Below are positions 36,888 to 47,300 of a stretch of 64,000 bases of DNA, piece by piece. A model generated the notes under the pieces. The model was given only the letters and a program-made list of their open reading frames with translations. It ran no database searches and was not told the DNA's origin. The stretch comes from Rugamonas fusca (lineage in GTDB: Bacteria; Pseudomonadota; Gammaproteobacteria; Burkholderiales; Burkholderiaceae_D), in NCBI RefSeq assembly GCF_014042365.1, contig NZ_JACEZS010000018.1:1-64000 (forward strand), written 5' to 3'. The number at the start of each line of letters is the position of its first letter. The stretch's first letter is position 1. The translations under genes were made by a program, and so were the position numbers.

Positions 36888-39224
36888 TCAGAAGCCGGTG
36901 CCCATCTGGAACTGGAAGCGTTCCAGGCGGTCGCCCGGTTTGGCGTTCAGGGGCTTAGCATAACTCAACTTGAGCGGGCCCACCGGCGAAATCCAGCTGA
37001 TCCCCAGGCCGGTAGAATAGCGCAATTCCGAAGCGCGCATCTTCTGGCCTTCCTGGTAGACCTGGCCCGTGTCGAGGAAGCCGAACCAGCGCAGGCTGCG
37101 GTCCGTGCCGGAACCGGGGAATGGCATCTGCAATTCCGCATTGCCGATCAGGCGCTCGGCGCCACCGAGCGCGTCGAAGTTGACGGGATCGACCGCGCCC
37201 AGCGATGAGCTCAGGTAGCCGCGCACGGAACCGATGCCGCCCGCGTAGAAGGTCTTGAACAGCGGGTACGGGTTGTGGCCGATGCCGTGGCCGAAGTCGA
37301 TCTCGCCCTTGAGCGCCAGCGTGATCTTCGGATGCAGCGGCTTGTACCACTGCTGCTCGTACACGGCGCGGTAGTATTTCTGCTGGCCGGCCACGTCCAG
37401 TTCCAGGTTGGCGCGCTGGAAGCGGCCCACGGTCGGGGTGATGGCGCTGTCGCGGCTGTCGCGGGCCCAGGCCGCCGTCAGCGGCAAGGCGTTGGTGGTG
37501 GCGCTGCCCACGCCATCGACCGCGCCGGTCAGGCTGGTGACGTAATTCTTGAAGCGAATCGGGCTGGTGGAGTCGGTGTCGATGCGCGAACGCTCGGCGC
37601 CGATACCGAAGAACACGGTGTCGGTCTCCGAGAACGGCACGCCGTAGTTGATGTTGCCGCCCTGCTGGCGGATGGTGTAGCTGCCCACGTTCAGGGCCGG
37701 CGGCTGCTGGGTGCGCAGGTAGACCGAGAACGAGCGCGACACGCCATCGTCCGTGTAGTACGGGTCGGTCTGCGAGAACGACACGGTGCGGCTGTATTTG
37801 CTGGTGTTGAGCTCCATGCCCACCGTGGTGCCGCTGCCGGCGAAGTTGGCCTGCTGGATGGCCGTCTGGAAGGTGAACTTCTCGGCCTGCGAATAGGCGC
37901 CGCCGATCTGGAAGTTACCGGTCGGTTTTTCCGTCACGGTCAGGTTCACGTCCACCTGGTCGGAGGTGCCCTGCGCTTCCGGCGTGTCGATGGTGACGTC
38001 CTTGAAGTAGCCCAGGCGGTCCACGCGGTCGCGCGAGAGCTTGATCTTGTTGGCATCGTACCAGGACGATTCGAACTGGCGGAATTCGCGCCGGATCACT
38101 TCGTCGCGGGTGGTGGTGTTGCCGGCGATGTTCATGTGGCGCACGTAGGCACGCTTGCCCGGATCGACGAAGAAGGTGAACGCCACCTCGCGCTTGGCGC
38201 GGTCGATCTCGGGATTGGCGTTGACGTTGGCGAAGGCATAGCCGAAGGTGCCCAGGCGGTCCGAGATGGCCTTGTTGGTGGCCGTCAGGCGCTCGCCCGA
38301 ATAGATCTCGCCCTTCTTGAGCAGCACCAGCGAGCGCAGCTCGGCCTCGCGGCCGAAGGTCTCGCCGTCGAACTTGATGTCCGACACCTTGTACTGTTCG
38401 CCCTCGGTGATGTTGATGGTGATGTAGATGTCCTTCTTGTCCGGCGTGATCGACACCTGGGTCGATTCGACCTGCATCTCGATGTAGCCGCGGTTCAGGT
38501 AGAACGACTTGAGCGCCTCGATATCGCCCGTCAGCTTGGTCTTGGAATACTGGTTGGACTTGGTGTACCAGCTGAACCAGCCGCCCGTGTTCAGGGCCAG
38601 GTTCTCCTTGATCTCGCTGTCGGAGAACACCTTATTGCCCACGATGTTGATCTGCTTGATCTTGGCGATCTCGCCTTCATCGACCGCGAAGGTCACGTTC
38701 ACGCGGTTACGCTCGATCGGCGTGACGGTGGTGGTGATCTTGACGCCATACAGGCCATGCGACAGGTACTGGCGCTTGAGCTCCTGCTCGGCGCGATCCA
38801 CCGATGCCTTGTCGAAGATCTTGGCCTCGCCCACGCCGATGTCCTTCAGGGCCTTGACCAGCGTGTCCTTCTCGAATTCCTTGGTGCCGGTGAATTCCAC
38901 CTTGGCGATGGCGGGACGTTCCTCGACCAGCACCACCAGCACATTGCCATCGGCCTCCAGCCGCACATCCTTGAAGAAGCCCGTCGCATACAGCGCCTTG
39001 ATGGCGGCCACGCTCTTCTCGTCGTTGAAGGTTTCGCCCACGCGCACCGGCAGGTAGCTGAACACCGTACCGGCTTCCGTACGCTGAATGCCTTCGACGC
39101 GGATGTCCTTGACGGTGAAGGGTTCGATGGCCAGCGCGCTGCCGGCACACAGGGCCAGGACGGCGGCGCCGATCAGACTGCGACGAAAGGAAGACGAGGC
39201 GATACGGTCAGTTTGTAATTTCAT
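36888..39224 (-). CDS. bamA: Outer-membrane protein assembly factor BamA
   Basis: Core of the BAM complex, 778 residues. Signal peptide (LIGAAVLALCAGSALA), five POTRA domains from FTVKDIRVEGIQRTEAGTVF to about residue 420, then the 16-strand barrel with the conserved IRGY-like RGYLSSSLGAVDPVNFDALG in loop 6 and a C-terminal strand ending ERFQFQMGTGF. It inserts outer-membrane proteins and is essential. Between rseP and ompH, the conserved order. Confidence 0.97.
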   Translation of the reverse strand: MKLQTDRIASSSFRRSLIGAAVLALCAGSALAIEPFTVKDIRVEGIQRTEAGTVFSYLPVRVGETFNDEKSVAAIKALYATGFFKDVRLEADGNVLVVLVEERPAIAKVEFTGTKEFEKDTLVKALKDIGVGEAKIFDKASVDRAEQELKRQYLSHGLYGVKITTTVTPIERNRVNVTFAVDEGEIAKIKQINIVGNKVFSDSEIKENLALNTGGWFSWYTKSNQYSKTKLTGDIEALKSFYLNRGYIEMQVESTQVSITPDKKDIYITINITEGEQYKVSDIKFDGETFGREAELRSLVLLKKGEIYSGERLTATNKAISDRLGTFGYAFANVNANPEIDRAKREVAFTFFVDPGKRAYVRHMNIAGNTTTRDEVIRREFRQFESSWYDANKIKLSRDRVDRLGYFKDVTIDTPEAQGTSDQVDVNLTVTEKPTGNFQIGGAYSQAEKFTFQTAIQQANFAGSGTTVGMELNTSKYSRTVSFSQTDPYYTDDGVSRSFSVYLRTQQPPALNVGSYTIRQQGGNINYGVPFSETDTVFFGIGAERSRIDTDSTSPIRFKNYVTSLTGAVDGVGSATTNALPLTAAWARDSRDSAITPTVGRFQRANLELDVAGQQKYYRAVYEQQWYKPLHPKITLALKGEIDFGHGIGHNPYPLFKTFYAGGIGSVRGYLSSSLGAVDPVNFDALGGAERLIGNAELQMPFPGSGTDRSLRWFGFLDTGQVYQEGQKMRASELRYSTGLGISWISPVGPLKLSYAKPLNAKPGDRLERFQFQMGTGF

Positions 39225-39354
39225 TGGCTAAATCGATGGCTATTCATTGAACTACTCATGGTACTGCTGGCAGGCCCTTTACTTCCGCGGGCCAGTTCCG
39301 CACAACGATGCGCAAGCCGCGCCATCGGCGGCACACTCGCGCCCGGAAAGTCCG

Positions 39355-40707
39355 CTACAACAGGCGCGCCACGTCGTTGAACACCGCGAGCATCATCAGG
39401 CCGACCAGCAGACCGATGCCCAGGCGTTGCGCAATCTCGCCAAAGCGCTCCGGCACGGGGCGCCCGGTCAAAACTTCCAGCGAATAATACAGCAAAAGCC
39501 CCCCATCTAGAACGGGTATGGGGAGCAAATTCATCACGCCCAGACTGATGCTGATGAAGGCGACGAAGCTCAGGTAGCTCGCCGCGCCTATCCGCGCCGT
39601 CTGGCCGGCGTAATCGGCGATCGTGATCGGGCCCGTCACGTTCTTCCATGACACCTCGCCCACGATCATCTTGCCGATCATCTTGAGCGTCATGGTGCTG
39701 GTGTCCCACACCTTGCCCAGCGCCTTGCCCAGCGCCGCCACGGGCCCGGCCCGCACGACGATCATATCCGGCATCTGCGCCACCATCGCGCCGATCTTAC
39801 CGACTGTTACAGTTCCTTTGCCTTCCTTTTCAGCGGCCGGCGTCACGTCCAATTCCAGCGCCTGGCCCGCGCGGCGCAGGCCGACGCGCACCGTTTTGCC
39901 GGCGGCCGGACGGATATGGTTGATGAAGGCGGGACCGTCGGCCACGGCCACGCCGTCCACGCTCACAATCAGGTCGCCGGCCTGCATGCCGGCGCGCGCG
40001 GCCGCGCCGCCGGCGAGCACCTCGTCGATCACGGGCGCGGGCCGCGACAGCGTCAGGCCCAGGTGGCCCAGCACGTCGCCTTCCAGGTCCAGCGTGGCCA
40101 GCGCCGACGCCGGCAATTCCAGCGCGTAGCGGCCCATGCCGGGGCGCTCCACGTCCAGCCGCGCGCCCTGCCTGTCGATGGCGCTCTGGATCACTTGCCA
40201 GCGCAGCTCGGACCAGCCGGCCACCGCATGACCATTGATGGCCACCACCATGTCGCCGCGGCGCAGGCCGGCCGTATCGGCCACGCTGCCGGCCACGGGC
40301 GCGCCCACCTTGCTCGATGGCTCCTTCACGCCCGCCATGTACAGTCCCGTGAACAGCAAGATCGCGATCAGGAAGTTGGCCAGCGGACCGGCGGCCACGA
40401 TGGCGATGCGGCGCCACACGCTCTGGTGGGTGAATTCACGGCGCAGTTCCTGCGGCGCCAGCGCGCCCAGGTCCTGCTCGCGCGCGTCGAGCATCTTGAC
40501 GTAGCCGCCCAGCGGCAGCGCGGAGATGGCCCACTCCGTCTGGTCGGCGCCGAAGCGGCGCGACCACACCACCTTGCCCATGCCGACCGAGAAGCGCAGC
40601 ACCTTGACCCCGCACCAGCGCGCCACCAGGTAGTGGCCCAGCTCATGGAACAGGATCAGCGAACCCAGCGCGACGACGAAAGCGAGCAGGGTCTGGAGCG
40701 CGCTCAT
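39355..40707 (-). CDS. rseP: RIP metalloprotease RseP
   Basis: Inner-membrane site-2 protease of 450 residues. The zinc site HExxH is in ILFHELGHYLVARWCGV; two PDZ domains lie in the periplasm (KVGAPVAGSVADTAGLRRGD; EVLAGGAAARAGMQAGDLIV); the third zinc ligand is in MNLLPIPVLDGGLLLYYSLE. It completes the cleavage of anti-sigma factor in the sigma-E envelope stress pathway. The ATG overlaps the dxr stop (ATGA). The much longer open frame reaching 41751 is antiparallel noise from dxr and not part of the gene. Confidence 0.96.
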   Translation of the reverse strand: MSALQTLLAFVVALGSLILFHELGHYLVARWCGVKVLRFSVGMGKVVWSRRFGADQTEWAISALPLGGYVKMLDAREQDLGALAPQELRREFTHQSVWRRIAIVAAGPLANFLIAILLFTGLYMAGVKEPSSKVGAPVAGSVADTAGLRRGDMVVAINGHAVAGWSELRWQVIQSAIDRQGARLDVERPGMGRYALELPASALATLDLEGDVLGHLGLTLSRPAPVIDEVLAGGAAARAGMQAGDLIVSVDGVAVADGPAFINHIRPAAGKTVRVGLRRAGQALELDVTPAAEKEGKGTVTVGKIGAMVAQMPDMIVVRAGPVAALGKALGKVWDTSTMTLKMIGKMIVGEVSWKNVTGPITIADYAGQTARIGAASYLSFVAFISISLGVMNLLPIPVLDGGLLLYYSLEVLTGRPVPERFGEIAQRLGIGLLVGLMMLAVFNDVARLL

Positions 40708-41885
40708 TTTGCGTGGCCGGTGATATAGGTTTGGGCCGCCGCGCGAGCCGCCGCATCCTGCGCCATCACGGCTTCGATGCTGCTGGCCGCGCCGTGCGGC
40801 ACGGCGTCCATCACGTGCGCGATCACGCGGTCGATCTGGCGGAAGCCGATGCGCTGCTCGAGGAAGGCTTGCACGGCCACCTCGTTGGCCGCATTCAGCA
40901 GGGCCGGCGCCGTGCCGCCGGCGCGCAGCGCGTCGAAGGCCAGCGCCAGGCAGGGGAAGCGCACGAAGTCGGGACGCTCGAATTGCAGCCCGCCCATGCG
41001 GGTCAGGTCCAGCTGGTCCACGCCGGAGGCGATGCGCTCGGGCCAGGCCAGCGCGTGCGCGATCGGGGTGCGCATGTCGGGGTTGCCCAGCTGGGCCAGC
41101 ACGGAGCCGTCCACGTAGGACACCATCGAATGGATCACGCTTTGCGGATGGATCACGACCTCGATCTGGTCGGCCGGCGCGCCGAACAGCCAGTGGGCCT
41201 CGATCACTTCCAGGCCCTTGTTCATCATGGTGGCCGAGTCGACGGAAATCTTGCGGCCCATGACCCAGTTCGGGTGCTTGCAGGCCTGCTCGGGCGTGAC
41301 GGCGTCCAGCGTCTCCACGGCGCGCGCGAGGAAGGGGCCGCCCGATGCCGTCAGCAGCACCTTGGCCACGCCGGCCGCTTCGGGCGCGCGGCCGTAGCCA
41401 TGGGGCAGGCACTGGAAGATGGCATTGTGCTCGCTGTCGATCGGCAGCAGCACGGCGCCGCTGTCGTGCACGGCGTCCATGAACAGCTGGCCGGACATGA
41501 CCAGCGCTTCCTTGTTGGCCAGCAGGACCTTCTTGCCGGCGCGGGCGGCCGCCAGCGTGGGCGCCAGGCCGGCCGCGCCAACGATGGCGGCCATCACGGC
41601 ATCCACTTCGGCCGCGCTGGCGATGGCGCACAGGGCCTGCTCGCCATATTCCACTTCCGTGCGCAAGCCCTTGGCGCGCAGCAGCGCGCCCAGTTGCTCG
41701 GCGGCGGCGGCGCTGCCGACGACGGCGCGCACGGGGCGGAACCGTTCGCACTGGGCAGCCAGTTCCTCGACCCGGCTGTGGGCCGACAGCGCATACACGC
41801 TGTAGCGCTCAGGATGGCGCGCCAGCACGTCCAGCGTGGACACGCCGATGGAGCCGGTGGCGCCAAGTATGGTGATGCGTTGCAT
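40704..41885 (-). CDS. dxr: 1-deoxy-D-xylulose-5-phosphate reductoisomerase
   Basis: Enzyme of 393 residues converting DXP to MEP with NADPH, the first committed step of the MEP isoprenoid route. NADPH site ITILGATGSIGVSTLDVLAR; substrate region LLPIDSEHNAIFQCL, LTASGGPFL, and WVMGRKISVDSATMMNKGLE (metal-binding acidic residues), then HPQSVIHSMVSYVDGSVLAQ. Coupled to rseP by four bases. Feeds uppS downstream product pathway. Confidence 0.97.
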   Translation of the reverse strand: MQRITILGATGSIGVSTLDVLARHPERYSVYALSAHSRVEELAAQCERFRPVRAVVGSAAAAEQLGALLRAKGLRTEVEYGEQALCAIASAAEVDAVMAAIVGAAGLAPTLAAARAGKKVLLANKEALVMSGQLFMDAVHDSGAVLLPIDSEHNAIFQCLPHGYGRAPEAAGVAKVLLTASGGPFLARAVETLDAVTPEQACKHPNWVMGRKISVDSATMMNKGLEVIEAHWLFGAPADQIEVVIHPQSVIHSMVSYVDGSVLAQLGNPDMRTPIAHALAWPERIASGVDQLDLTRMGGLQFERPDFVRFPCLALAFDALRAGGTAPALLNAANEVAVQAFLEQRIGFRQIDRVIAHVMDAVPHGAASSIEAVMAQDAAARAAAQTYITGHAK

Positions 41886-41896
41886 AGCTACTTCCT

Positions 41897-42726
41897 TTAC
41901 AGCCAGGAGCCGATCAGCGCGGCCATGGGCAGCACCGGGATCAGGGCGTCAATACGGTCCAGCACCCCGCCGTGGCCAGGCAGCAGCTTGCTGCTGTCCT
42001 TCATGCCGGCGCGGCGCTTCAACTGGGATTCGAACAGGTCGCCGGCGATGCTGGCCGCCACCATCAGCAGCACGATGGCCAGCGTGGCCAGCCAGCCCAT
42101 TTTAGCCTGCAGCCGCACCGCGAAGGTGTCCTGCAGCCAGGGCGCCACGGGCGCGGCGACGATGGTGACGATGGCCAGCAGCAGCACGATGGCGGCGCCG
42201 CCCAGGGCGCCCTCCCACGATTTGCCCGGCGAGATGGTGGGCGCCAGCTTGCGCTTGCCGAAGGCCTTGCCGCAGAAGTAGGCGCCGATGTCGGCCACCC
42301 ACACCAGCGCCATGGCCGACAGCAGGAAGGCCGGCGAATGCTGGAACAGCGCCAGCATGGCGTAGAAGCAGCCGAACAGGGCGAACGCGAACGTCAGGCC
42401 CAGCGTCCAGTTGGCGGCCCCCTTGAGCGGCGGCAAGCCCATGCCCAGCGATGGCGCGAAGCGGATCGCCCACAGCAGCGCGCACACGGCGAACAGCGAA
42501 GTCATGGCGCCTGGCTTGGCGTGGAACATGCCGTACACGAAGGCGCCGGCGCAGGCGGCCCCGAACAATGGCGCCAGCTTCAGGCCGAACAGGCGCGCCG
42601 CTTCCCACATGGCGGCGCCCAGGAACAGCGTGGCCACCACCACGAAGGCGGGAAAATATTGGAAGAACAGCACCGGCAGCAGTACCGCCAGCAGGACCAG
42701 AGCGGTCAGGATCCGGGTTTTGAGCA

Positions 42727-42727
<1 letters not shown>
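41897..42727 (-). CDS. cdsA: Phosphatidate cytidylyltransferase
   Basis: Integral membrane enzyme of 276 residues making CDP-diacylglycerol from phosphatidate and CTP, the branch point of phospholipid synthesis. The family signature lies at the C-terminus (SIAGDLFESQLKRRAGMKDS, LPGHGGVLDRIDALIPVL), with ADIGAYFCGKAFGKRKLAPT and SPGKSWEGALGG before it. About seven to eight membrane helices. The ATG overlaps the uppS stop by one base (TGATG-type junction). Confidence 0.96.
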
Positions 42728-43479
<752 letters not shown>

Positions 43480-43534
43480 GAAAACGCAAATGCCAAAGTA
43501 TAAAGTATTACAGCTGAACCACTAAAACACAACA

Positions 43535-43595
43535 GGGGCCAGACCCGCGCCGGCGGCGCCGGACGGGCCGGCAGCGCCAGGCGGGGTCTGGCCCC
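43535..43595. repeat. Large GC hairpin with GGGGCCAGACCC arms between frr and uppS
   Basis: Exact 12-base inverted arms (GGGGCCAGACCC at 43535-43546, complement at 43584-43595) enclose a 37-base GC-rich spacer. The arms resemble the short GGGGTCTGACCCC-type palindromes I associate with intergenic repeats in this bacterial group, so this may be a REP-like element rather than a simple terminator. Confidence 0.5.
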
Positions 43596-43614
43596 GGCAC
43601 GGAGGCCCGGCCGC

Positions 43615-44175
43615 TTACACCGTCAGCACTTCCTTTTCCTTCTCGGCCACCATCTTGTCGATGTCGGCGATGAACTTGTCGGTCAGCTTCTGCACTTCGT
43701 CGGACGCGCGGCGCTCGTCGTCTTCCGAGCACGCCTTGTCCTTGACCAGTTTCTTCAGCGATTCGTTGGCGTCGCGGCGGATGTTGCGCACGGCGATCTT
43801 GGCATCCTCGCCCTCGCCCTTGCACAGCTTGACCATCTCCTTGCGGCGTTCTTCCGTCAGCGGCGGGGTCGGCACGCGGATCACGTCGCCCTGGGCCGAC
43901 GGGTTCAGACCCAGGTCGGCGTCACGGATGGCTTTCTCGATGGTGGCGGCCATCTTCTTCTCGTATGGCTGCACGCCGATGGTGCGCGCATCGATCAGGT
44001 TGACGTTGGCCACCTGGGCCAGGGCCGTGGGGCTGCCGTAGTATTCAACCATCACGTGGTCCAGGATGCCGGTGTGGGCGCGGCCCGTGCGCACCTTGGC
44101 CAGGTCCGCGCGCAGGGTTTCCAGGGACTTGACCATGCGTTCCTGGGCGTTCTTTTTTACGTCAGCTAAGGACAT
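43615..44175 (-). CDS. frr: Ribosome recycling factor
   Basis: Cytosolic factor of 186 residues that, with EF-G, splits the post-termination ribosome. Motifs: ERMVKSLETLRADLAKVRTG, RAHTGILDHVMVEYYGSPTA, VIRVPTPPLTEERRKEMVK, NIRRDANESLKKL. Length is normal. Between pyrH and uppS, the common order. Confidence 0.98.
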   Translation of the reverse strand: MSLADVKKNAQERMVKSLETLRADLAKVRTGRAHTGILDHVMVEYYGSPTALAQVANVNLIDARTIGVQPYEKKMAATIEKAIRDADLGLNPSAQGDVIRVPTPPLTEERRKEMVKLCKGEGEDAKIAVRNIRRDANESLKKLVKDKACSEDDERRASDEVQKLTDKFIADIDKMVAEKEKEVLTV

Positions 44176-44224
44176 TGCTGCTCTCCTGTATCTTGGGTAG
44201 GACTATTTGTTTGTAGATGAAAAC

Positions 44225-44941
44225 TTAAACGTGCACCAGTGTACCTTCATCCTCGCCCATCACAACGCGCATCAGCGCGCCGGGCTTGGTGATGGAGAAC
44301 ACCTTGATCGGCAGTTTCTGGTCGCGGCACAGCGCGAAGGCGGTGGCGTCCATCACTTGCAGGTGCTTGGCGATGGCTTCATCGAAGGTGATCGAATGGA
44401 ACAGGGTGGCGTGCGGATCCTTCTTCGGATCGGCCGTGTAGACGCCATCGACCTTGGTGGCCTTGAGCACGATCTCCGCACTCACTTCCGAGCCGCGCAG
44501 GGCGGCGGCCGTGTCGGTGGTGAAGAAGGGATTGCCGGTGCCGGCGGCGAACACCACCACCTTGCCCTCCTCCAGGTACTGCAGCGCCTTGGGGCGCACA
44601 TACGGTTCGACCACCTGCTCGATGCCGATGGCCGACATGACGCGCGCCGTGATGCCCACGTGGCGCATGGCGTCGGCCAGGGCCAGCGCGTTCATCACGG
44701 TGGCCAGCATGCCCATGTAGTCGGCCGTGGCGCGGTCCATGCCCTGGGCGCCGGGCGCGACGCCGCGGAAGATGTTGCCGCCGCCGATGACGATCGCCAG
44801 TTCCACGCCCATCTTCGCCACCTCGGCCACGTCGGCCACCATCCGCTCGATCGTGCCGCGGTTGATGCCGTACGGGTCATCACCCATCAGGGCCTCGCCG
44901 GACAATTTGAGGAGGACGCGCTTGTAGGCTGGTTTTGACAT
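44225..44941 (-). CDS. pyrH: UMP kinase
   Basis: UMP kinase of 238 residues of the amino acid kinase fold, making UDP for RNA, DNA and UDP-sugars. YKRVLLKLSGEALMGDDPYG, VIGGGNIFRGVAPGAQGMDR (nucleotide loop), and VDGVYTADPKKDPHATLFHS are standard. The ATG at 44941 gives the canonical N-terminus (MSKPAYKRVLLKLSGEA); GGAG lies ten bases upstream. Confidence 0.98.
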   Translation of the reverse strand: MSKPAYKRVLLKLSGEALMGDDPYGINRGTIERMVADVAEVAKMGVELAIVIGGGNIFRGVAPGAQGMDRATADYMGMLATVMNALALADAMRHVGITARVMSAIGIEQVVEPYVRPKALQYLEEGKVVVFAAGTGNPFFTTDTAAALRGSEVSAEIVLKATKVDGVYTADPKKDPHATLFHSITFDEAIAKHLQVMDATAFALCRDQKLPIKVFSITKPGALMRVVMGEDEGTLVHV

Positions 44942-45076
44942 GAGCTGGGGCTCCTTAGTTTGGTTTATTCGGGTGTTTCTGCCGGCGGAAGGTTCACGCA
45001 CGCGATGATACCGCGTTGCTGCGCGCCGGGGTATTGCGCACCCGCCAGCCGGGGTGGCCGGGACGGCGGGTTAAAA

Positions 45077-45098
45077 AAACGGGCCTCGCGGCCCGTTT
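45077..45098 (-). terminator. Rho-independent terminator after tsf
   Basis: On the minus strand AAACGGGCC and GGCCCGTTT close a four-base loop (GCGA) followed by TTTTAA, starting six bases after the tsf stop. It ends the rpsB-tsf transcript. Confidence 0.88.
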
Positions 45099-45103
45099 CA
45101 CTA

Positions 45104-46018
45104 TTACGCTCCTTTGGAAGCGGCCATTTGCGCGGCCACTTCAGCAGCGAAGTCGTCTTGCTTCTTCTCGATCCCCTCGCCCACCACGTACATGGTGAAG
45201 GCTTTGACGGTGGTCGCTTTCTCTTTCAGCATCTGCTCGATCGACTGCTTGTCGTTCTTCACGAAAGCCTGGTTCAGCAGCGACACTTCCTTCAGGAACT
45301 TCTGCACGGAACCTTCCAGGCGCTTGGCCAGGATTTCCGGCGACTGCACGGGCTTGCCTTCAGCGGCGGCCTTGGCGGCGTCTTCTTCCGCTTTCAGCTG
45401 GGCCACCGAACGCTCTTTTTCGATCAGTTCGGCAGGCACCTGGTCAGCCGACAGCGACACCGGCTTCATGGCGGCGATGTGCATGGCCACGTCCTTGCCC
45501 ACTTGCTCGTCGGCGCCGTCGAATTCGACCATCACGCCGATGCGGGTGCCGTGCAGGTAGGAAGCCAGCTTGGCCGTCGTTTCGAAACGCTGGAAGCGGC
45601 GGATCGACATGTTCTCGCCGATCTTGCCGATCAGGGCCGAGCGCACTTCGTCCAGGGTCTTGCCATCGGCTGCCGGCAGGGCCAGCAGGGCGGCCACGTC
45701 GACCGGATTCTGTTCGGCCACCAGTTTGGCGGCGGTGTTGGCCAGGTTCAGGAAGTCATCGTTCTTGGCCACGAAGTCCGTTTCCGAGTTCACTTCCACC
45801 AGGGCGCCCACGCCGTTGGCGATGTAGGTGGCCACCACGCCTTCAGCCGTGATGCGGGCCGATGCCTTCGAGGCCTTGCCGCCCAGCTTGACGCGCAGGA
45901 TCTCTTCCGCGCGGCCCATGTCGCCATCGGCCTCCGTCAGGGCCTTTTTGCATTCCATCATCGGTGCATCGGTCTTGGCGCGCAGTTCGCCGACCATCGC
46001 TGCAGTAATCGCTGCCAT
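45104..46018 (-). CDS. tsf: Elongation factor Ts
   Basis: Nucleotide exchange factor of EF-Tu, 304 residues. N-terminal UBA-like helices with RAKTDAPMMECKKALTEADG, core repeats GVVATYIANGVGALVEVNSE and TDFVAKNDDFLNLANTAAKL, where the TDFV motif contacts EF-Tu, and the C-terminal module with KVSLLNQAFVK-type segment. Follows rpsB in the usual operon. The ATG at 46018 has GGAG at eight bases. Confidence 0.98.
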   Translation of the reverse strand: MAAITAAMVGELRAKTDAPMMECKKALTEADGDMGRAEEILRVKLGGKASKASARITAEGVVATYIANGVGALVEVNSETDFVAKNDDFLNLANTAAKLVAEQNPVDVAALLALPAADGKTLDEVRSALIGKIGENMSIRRFQRFETTAKLASYLHGTRIGVMVEFDGADEQVGKDVAMHIAAMKPVSLSADQVPAELIEKERSVAQLKAEEDAAKAAAEGKPVQSPEILAKRLEGSVQKFLKEVSLLNQAFVKNDKQSIEQMLKEKATTVKAFTMYVVGEGIEKKQDDFAAEVAAQMAASKGA

Positions 46019-46096
46019 GTGTTTCTCCTGTATTCTGTGGGGTTGTGGTGTGGGGCGGCGCACGGTACGGCGCACAGCGCCCGGTCCACGATTAAA

Positions 46097-46126
46097 AAAA
46101 AGGGGGAGCTGCTGCCACCCCTTTTT
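46097..46126 (-). terminator. Terminator or attenuator between rpsB and tsf
   Basis: On the minus strand AAAAAGGGG and CCCCTTTTT flank a loop with inner GGCAGC/GCTCC pairing and are followed by more T. It lies 23 bases after the rpsB stop and may reduce tsf read-through relative to rpsB. Confidence 0.65.
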
Positions 46127-46149
46127 CCTTGCTACTGACGAGCGGGCAA

Positions 46150-46902
46150 TTAAGCCTGTTCGTTCACTTCGACGAACTCGTCGCCAGCGGCAGCCTTGAT
46201 CATTTCAACGACTTCGTTGCCGGCAGCGGCACGGCCTTCCAGGATGGCGTCAGCCACACCGCGGGCGTACAGCATGATGGCTTTCGAGGAGTCATCGTTA
46301 CCTGGGATCACATAGCTCACGCCTTCTGGCGAGTGGTTGGTATCGACCACGCCGATCACAGGGATGCCCAGTTTAGCCGCTTCGGTGATCGCACCTTTGT
46401 GGTAGCCGACGTCAACGACGAAGATCGCGTCAGGAACGCCACCCATCTCCTTGATGCCGCCGATCGACTTCTGCAGCTTGACCATTTCGCGTTGGAACAT
46501 CAGCGCTTCTTTTTTCGACAGCTTCTCGACCGAACCGTCTTCGATGGCCGCTTCCATGTCTTTCAGGCGCTTGATCGAGGTCTTGATGGTCTTGAAGTTG
46601 GTCAGCATGCCGCCCAGCCAACGCTGGTCAACATAAGGAACGCCTGCGCGCTGAGCTTCAGCGGCGATGATGTCGCGGGCTTGACGCTTGGTGCCGACCA
46701 TCAGGATGGTGCCACGGTTCGAAGCGACCTGTTTCACGTGCTTCATCGCTTCCTGATACATACCCATCGTCTTTTCCAAGTTGATGATATGGATCTTGTT
46801 GCGGTGACCGAAGATGAACGGTGCCATCTTTGGGTTCCAGAAACGGGTTTGGTGGCCGAAGTGGACACCGGCTTCCAGCATTTCGCGCATAGTTACGGAC
46901 AT
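46150..46902 (-). CDS. rpsB: 30S ribosomal protein S2
   Basis: Small-subunit protein of 250 residues. MSVTMREMLEAGVHFGHQTR is the family start; HIINLEKTMGMYQEAMKHV, WLGGMLTNFKTIKTSIKRL, and VDTNHSPEGVSYVIPGNDDS are hallmarks. The ATG at 46902 is used because it gives this canonical N-terminus; the longer open frame upstream is leader sequence. A long leader (to about 47130) may carry feedback control, as in other bacteria, but no known leader motif was identified. Confidence 0.98.
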   Translation of the reverse strand: MSVTMREMLEAGVHFGHQTRFWNPKMAPFIFGHRNKIHIINLEKTMGMYQEAMKHVKQVASNRGTILMVGTKRQARDIIAAEAQRAGVPYVDQRWLGGMLTNFKTIKTSIKRLKDMEAAIEDGSVEKLSKKEALMFQREMVKLQKSIGGIKEMGGVPDAIFVVDVGYHKGAITEAAKLGIPVIGVVDTNHSPEGVSYVIPGNDDSSKAIMLYARGVADAILEGRAAAGNEVVEMIKAAAGDEFVEVNEQA

Positions 46903-47300
46903 ATTAAACTCCAGGGTTGGGTCTGGAATCCGATCAGTCACCTTGACGGCACCCTTGTCGACCGGATTCGCTTGTGTAATTAAAAAATCAAACGTTTTTA
47001 CAACATTGCTTAAAAACGAATTCAAGCAACCCGAAATTCTACCGCAACATGCGGTCCCAGATCAAGTCCGGCGTCACGTCTGCGCGACCCAGGTCAATTC
47101 CGCCACGTAAACTTTTCAACAACATTACCCGTGTCAAGAAAAATCAATGTCATTTTAATGAAATATTTCTAGCGTTTGTGGCTTAAATGACAGCAATTGG
47201 TTGCCGAATCGTATTATCATTAGGAAAACTATAGTTCTGTAATAGCAATACCGGATTGCAGGACACTATAAACCGGCATAACAATGGGAAGAACAACATC
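46903..47300. other. rpsB leader and divergent promoter region
   Basis: 398 bases without a gene between the divergent rpsB and the MHFG-type PEP-CTERM gene. On the minus strand a TTGACA lies at 47132-47137 but no good -10 follows at normal distance. The part 47100-47240 is AT-rich (AAATATTTC, TATTATCATT). No RNA gene was recognised. Confidence 0.5.

Noticed and set aside
40708..41751. N-terminal extension of rseP through dxr, making an apparent 798-residue protein
   Set aside because: The extension is a shadow of dxr; RseP begins at the ATGA overlap with the usual N-terminus.
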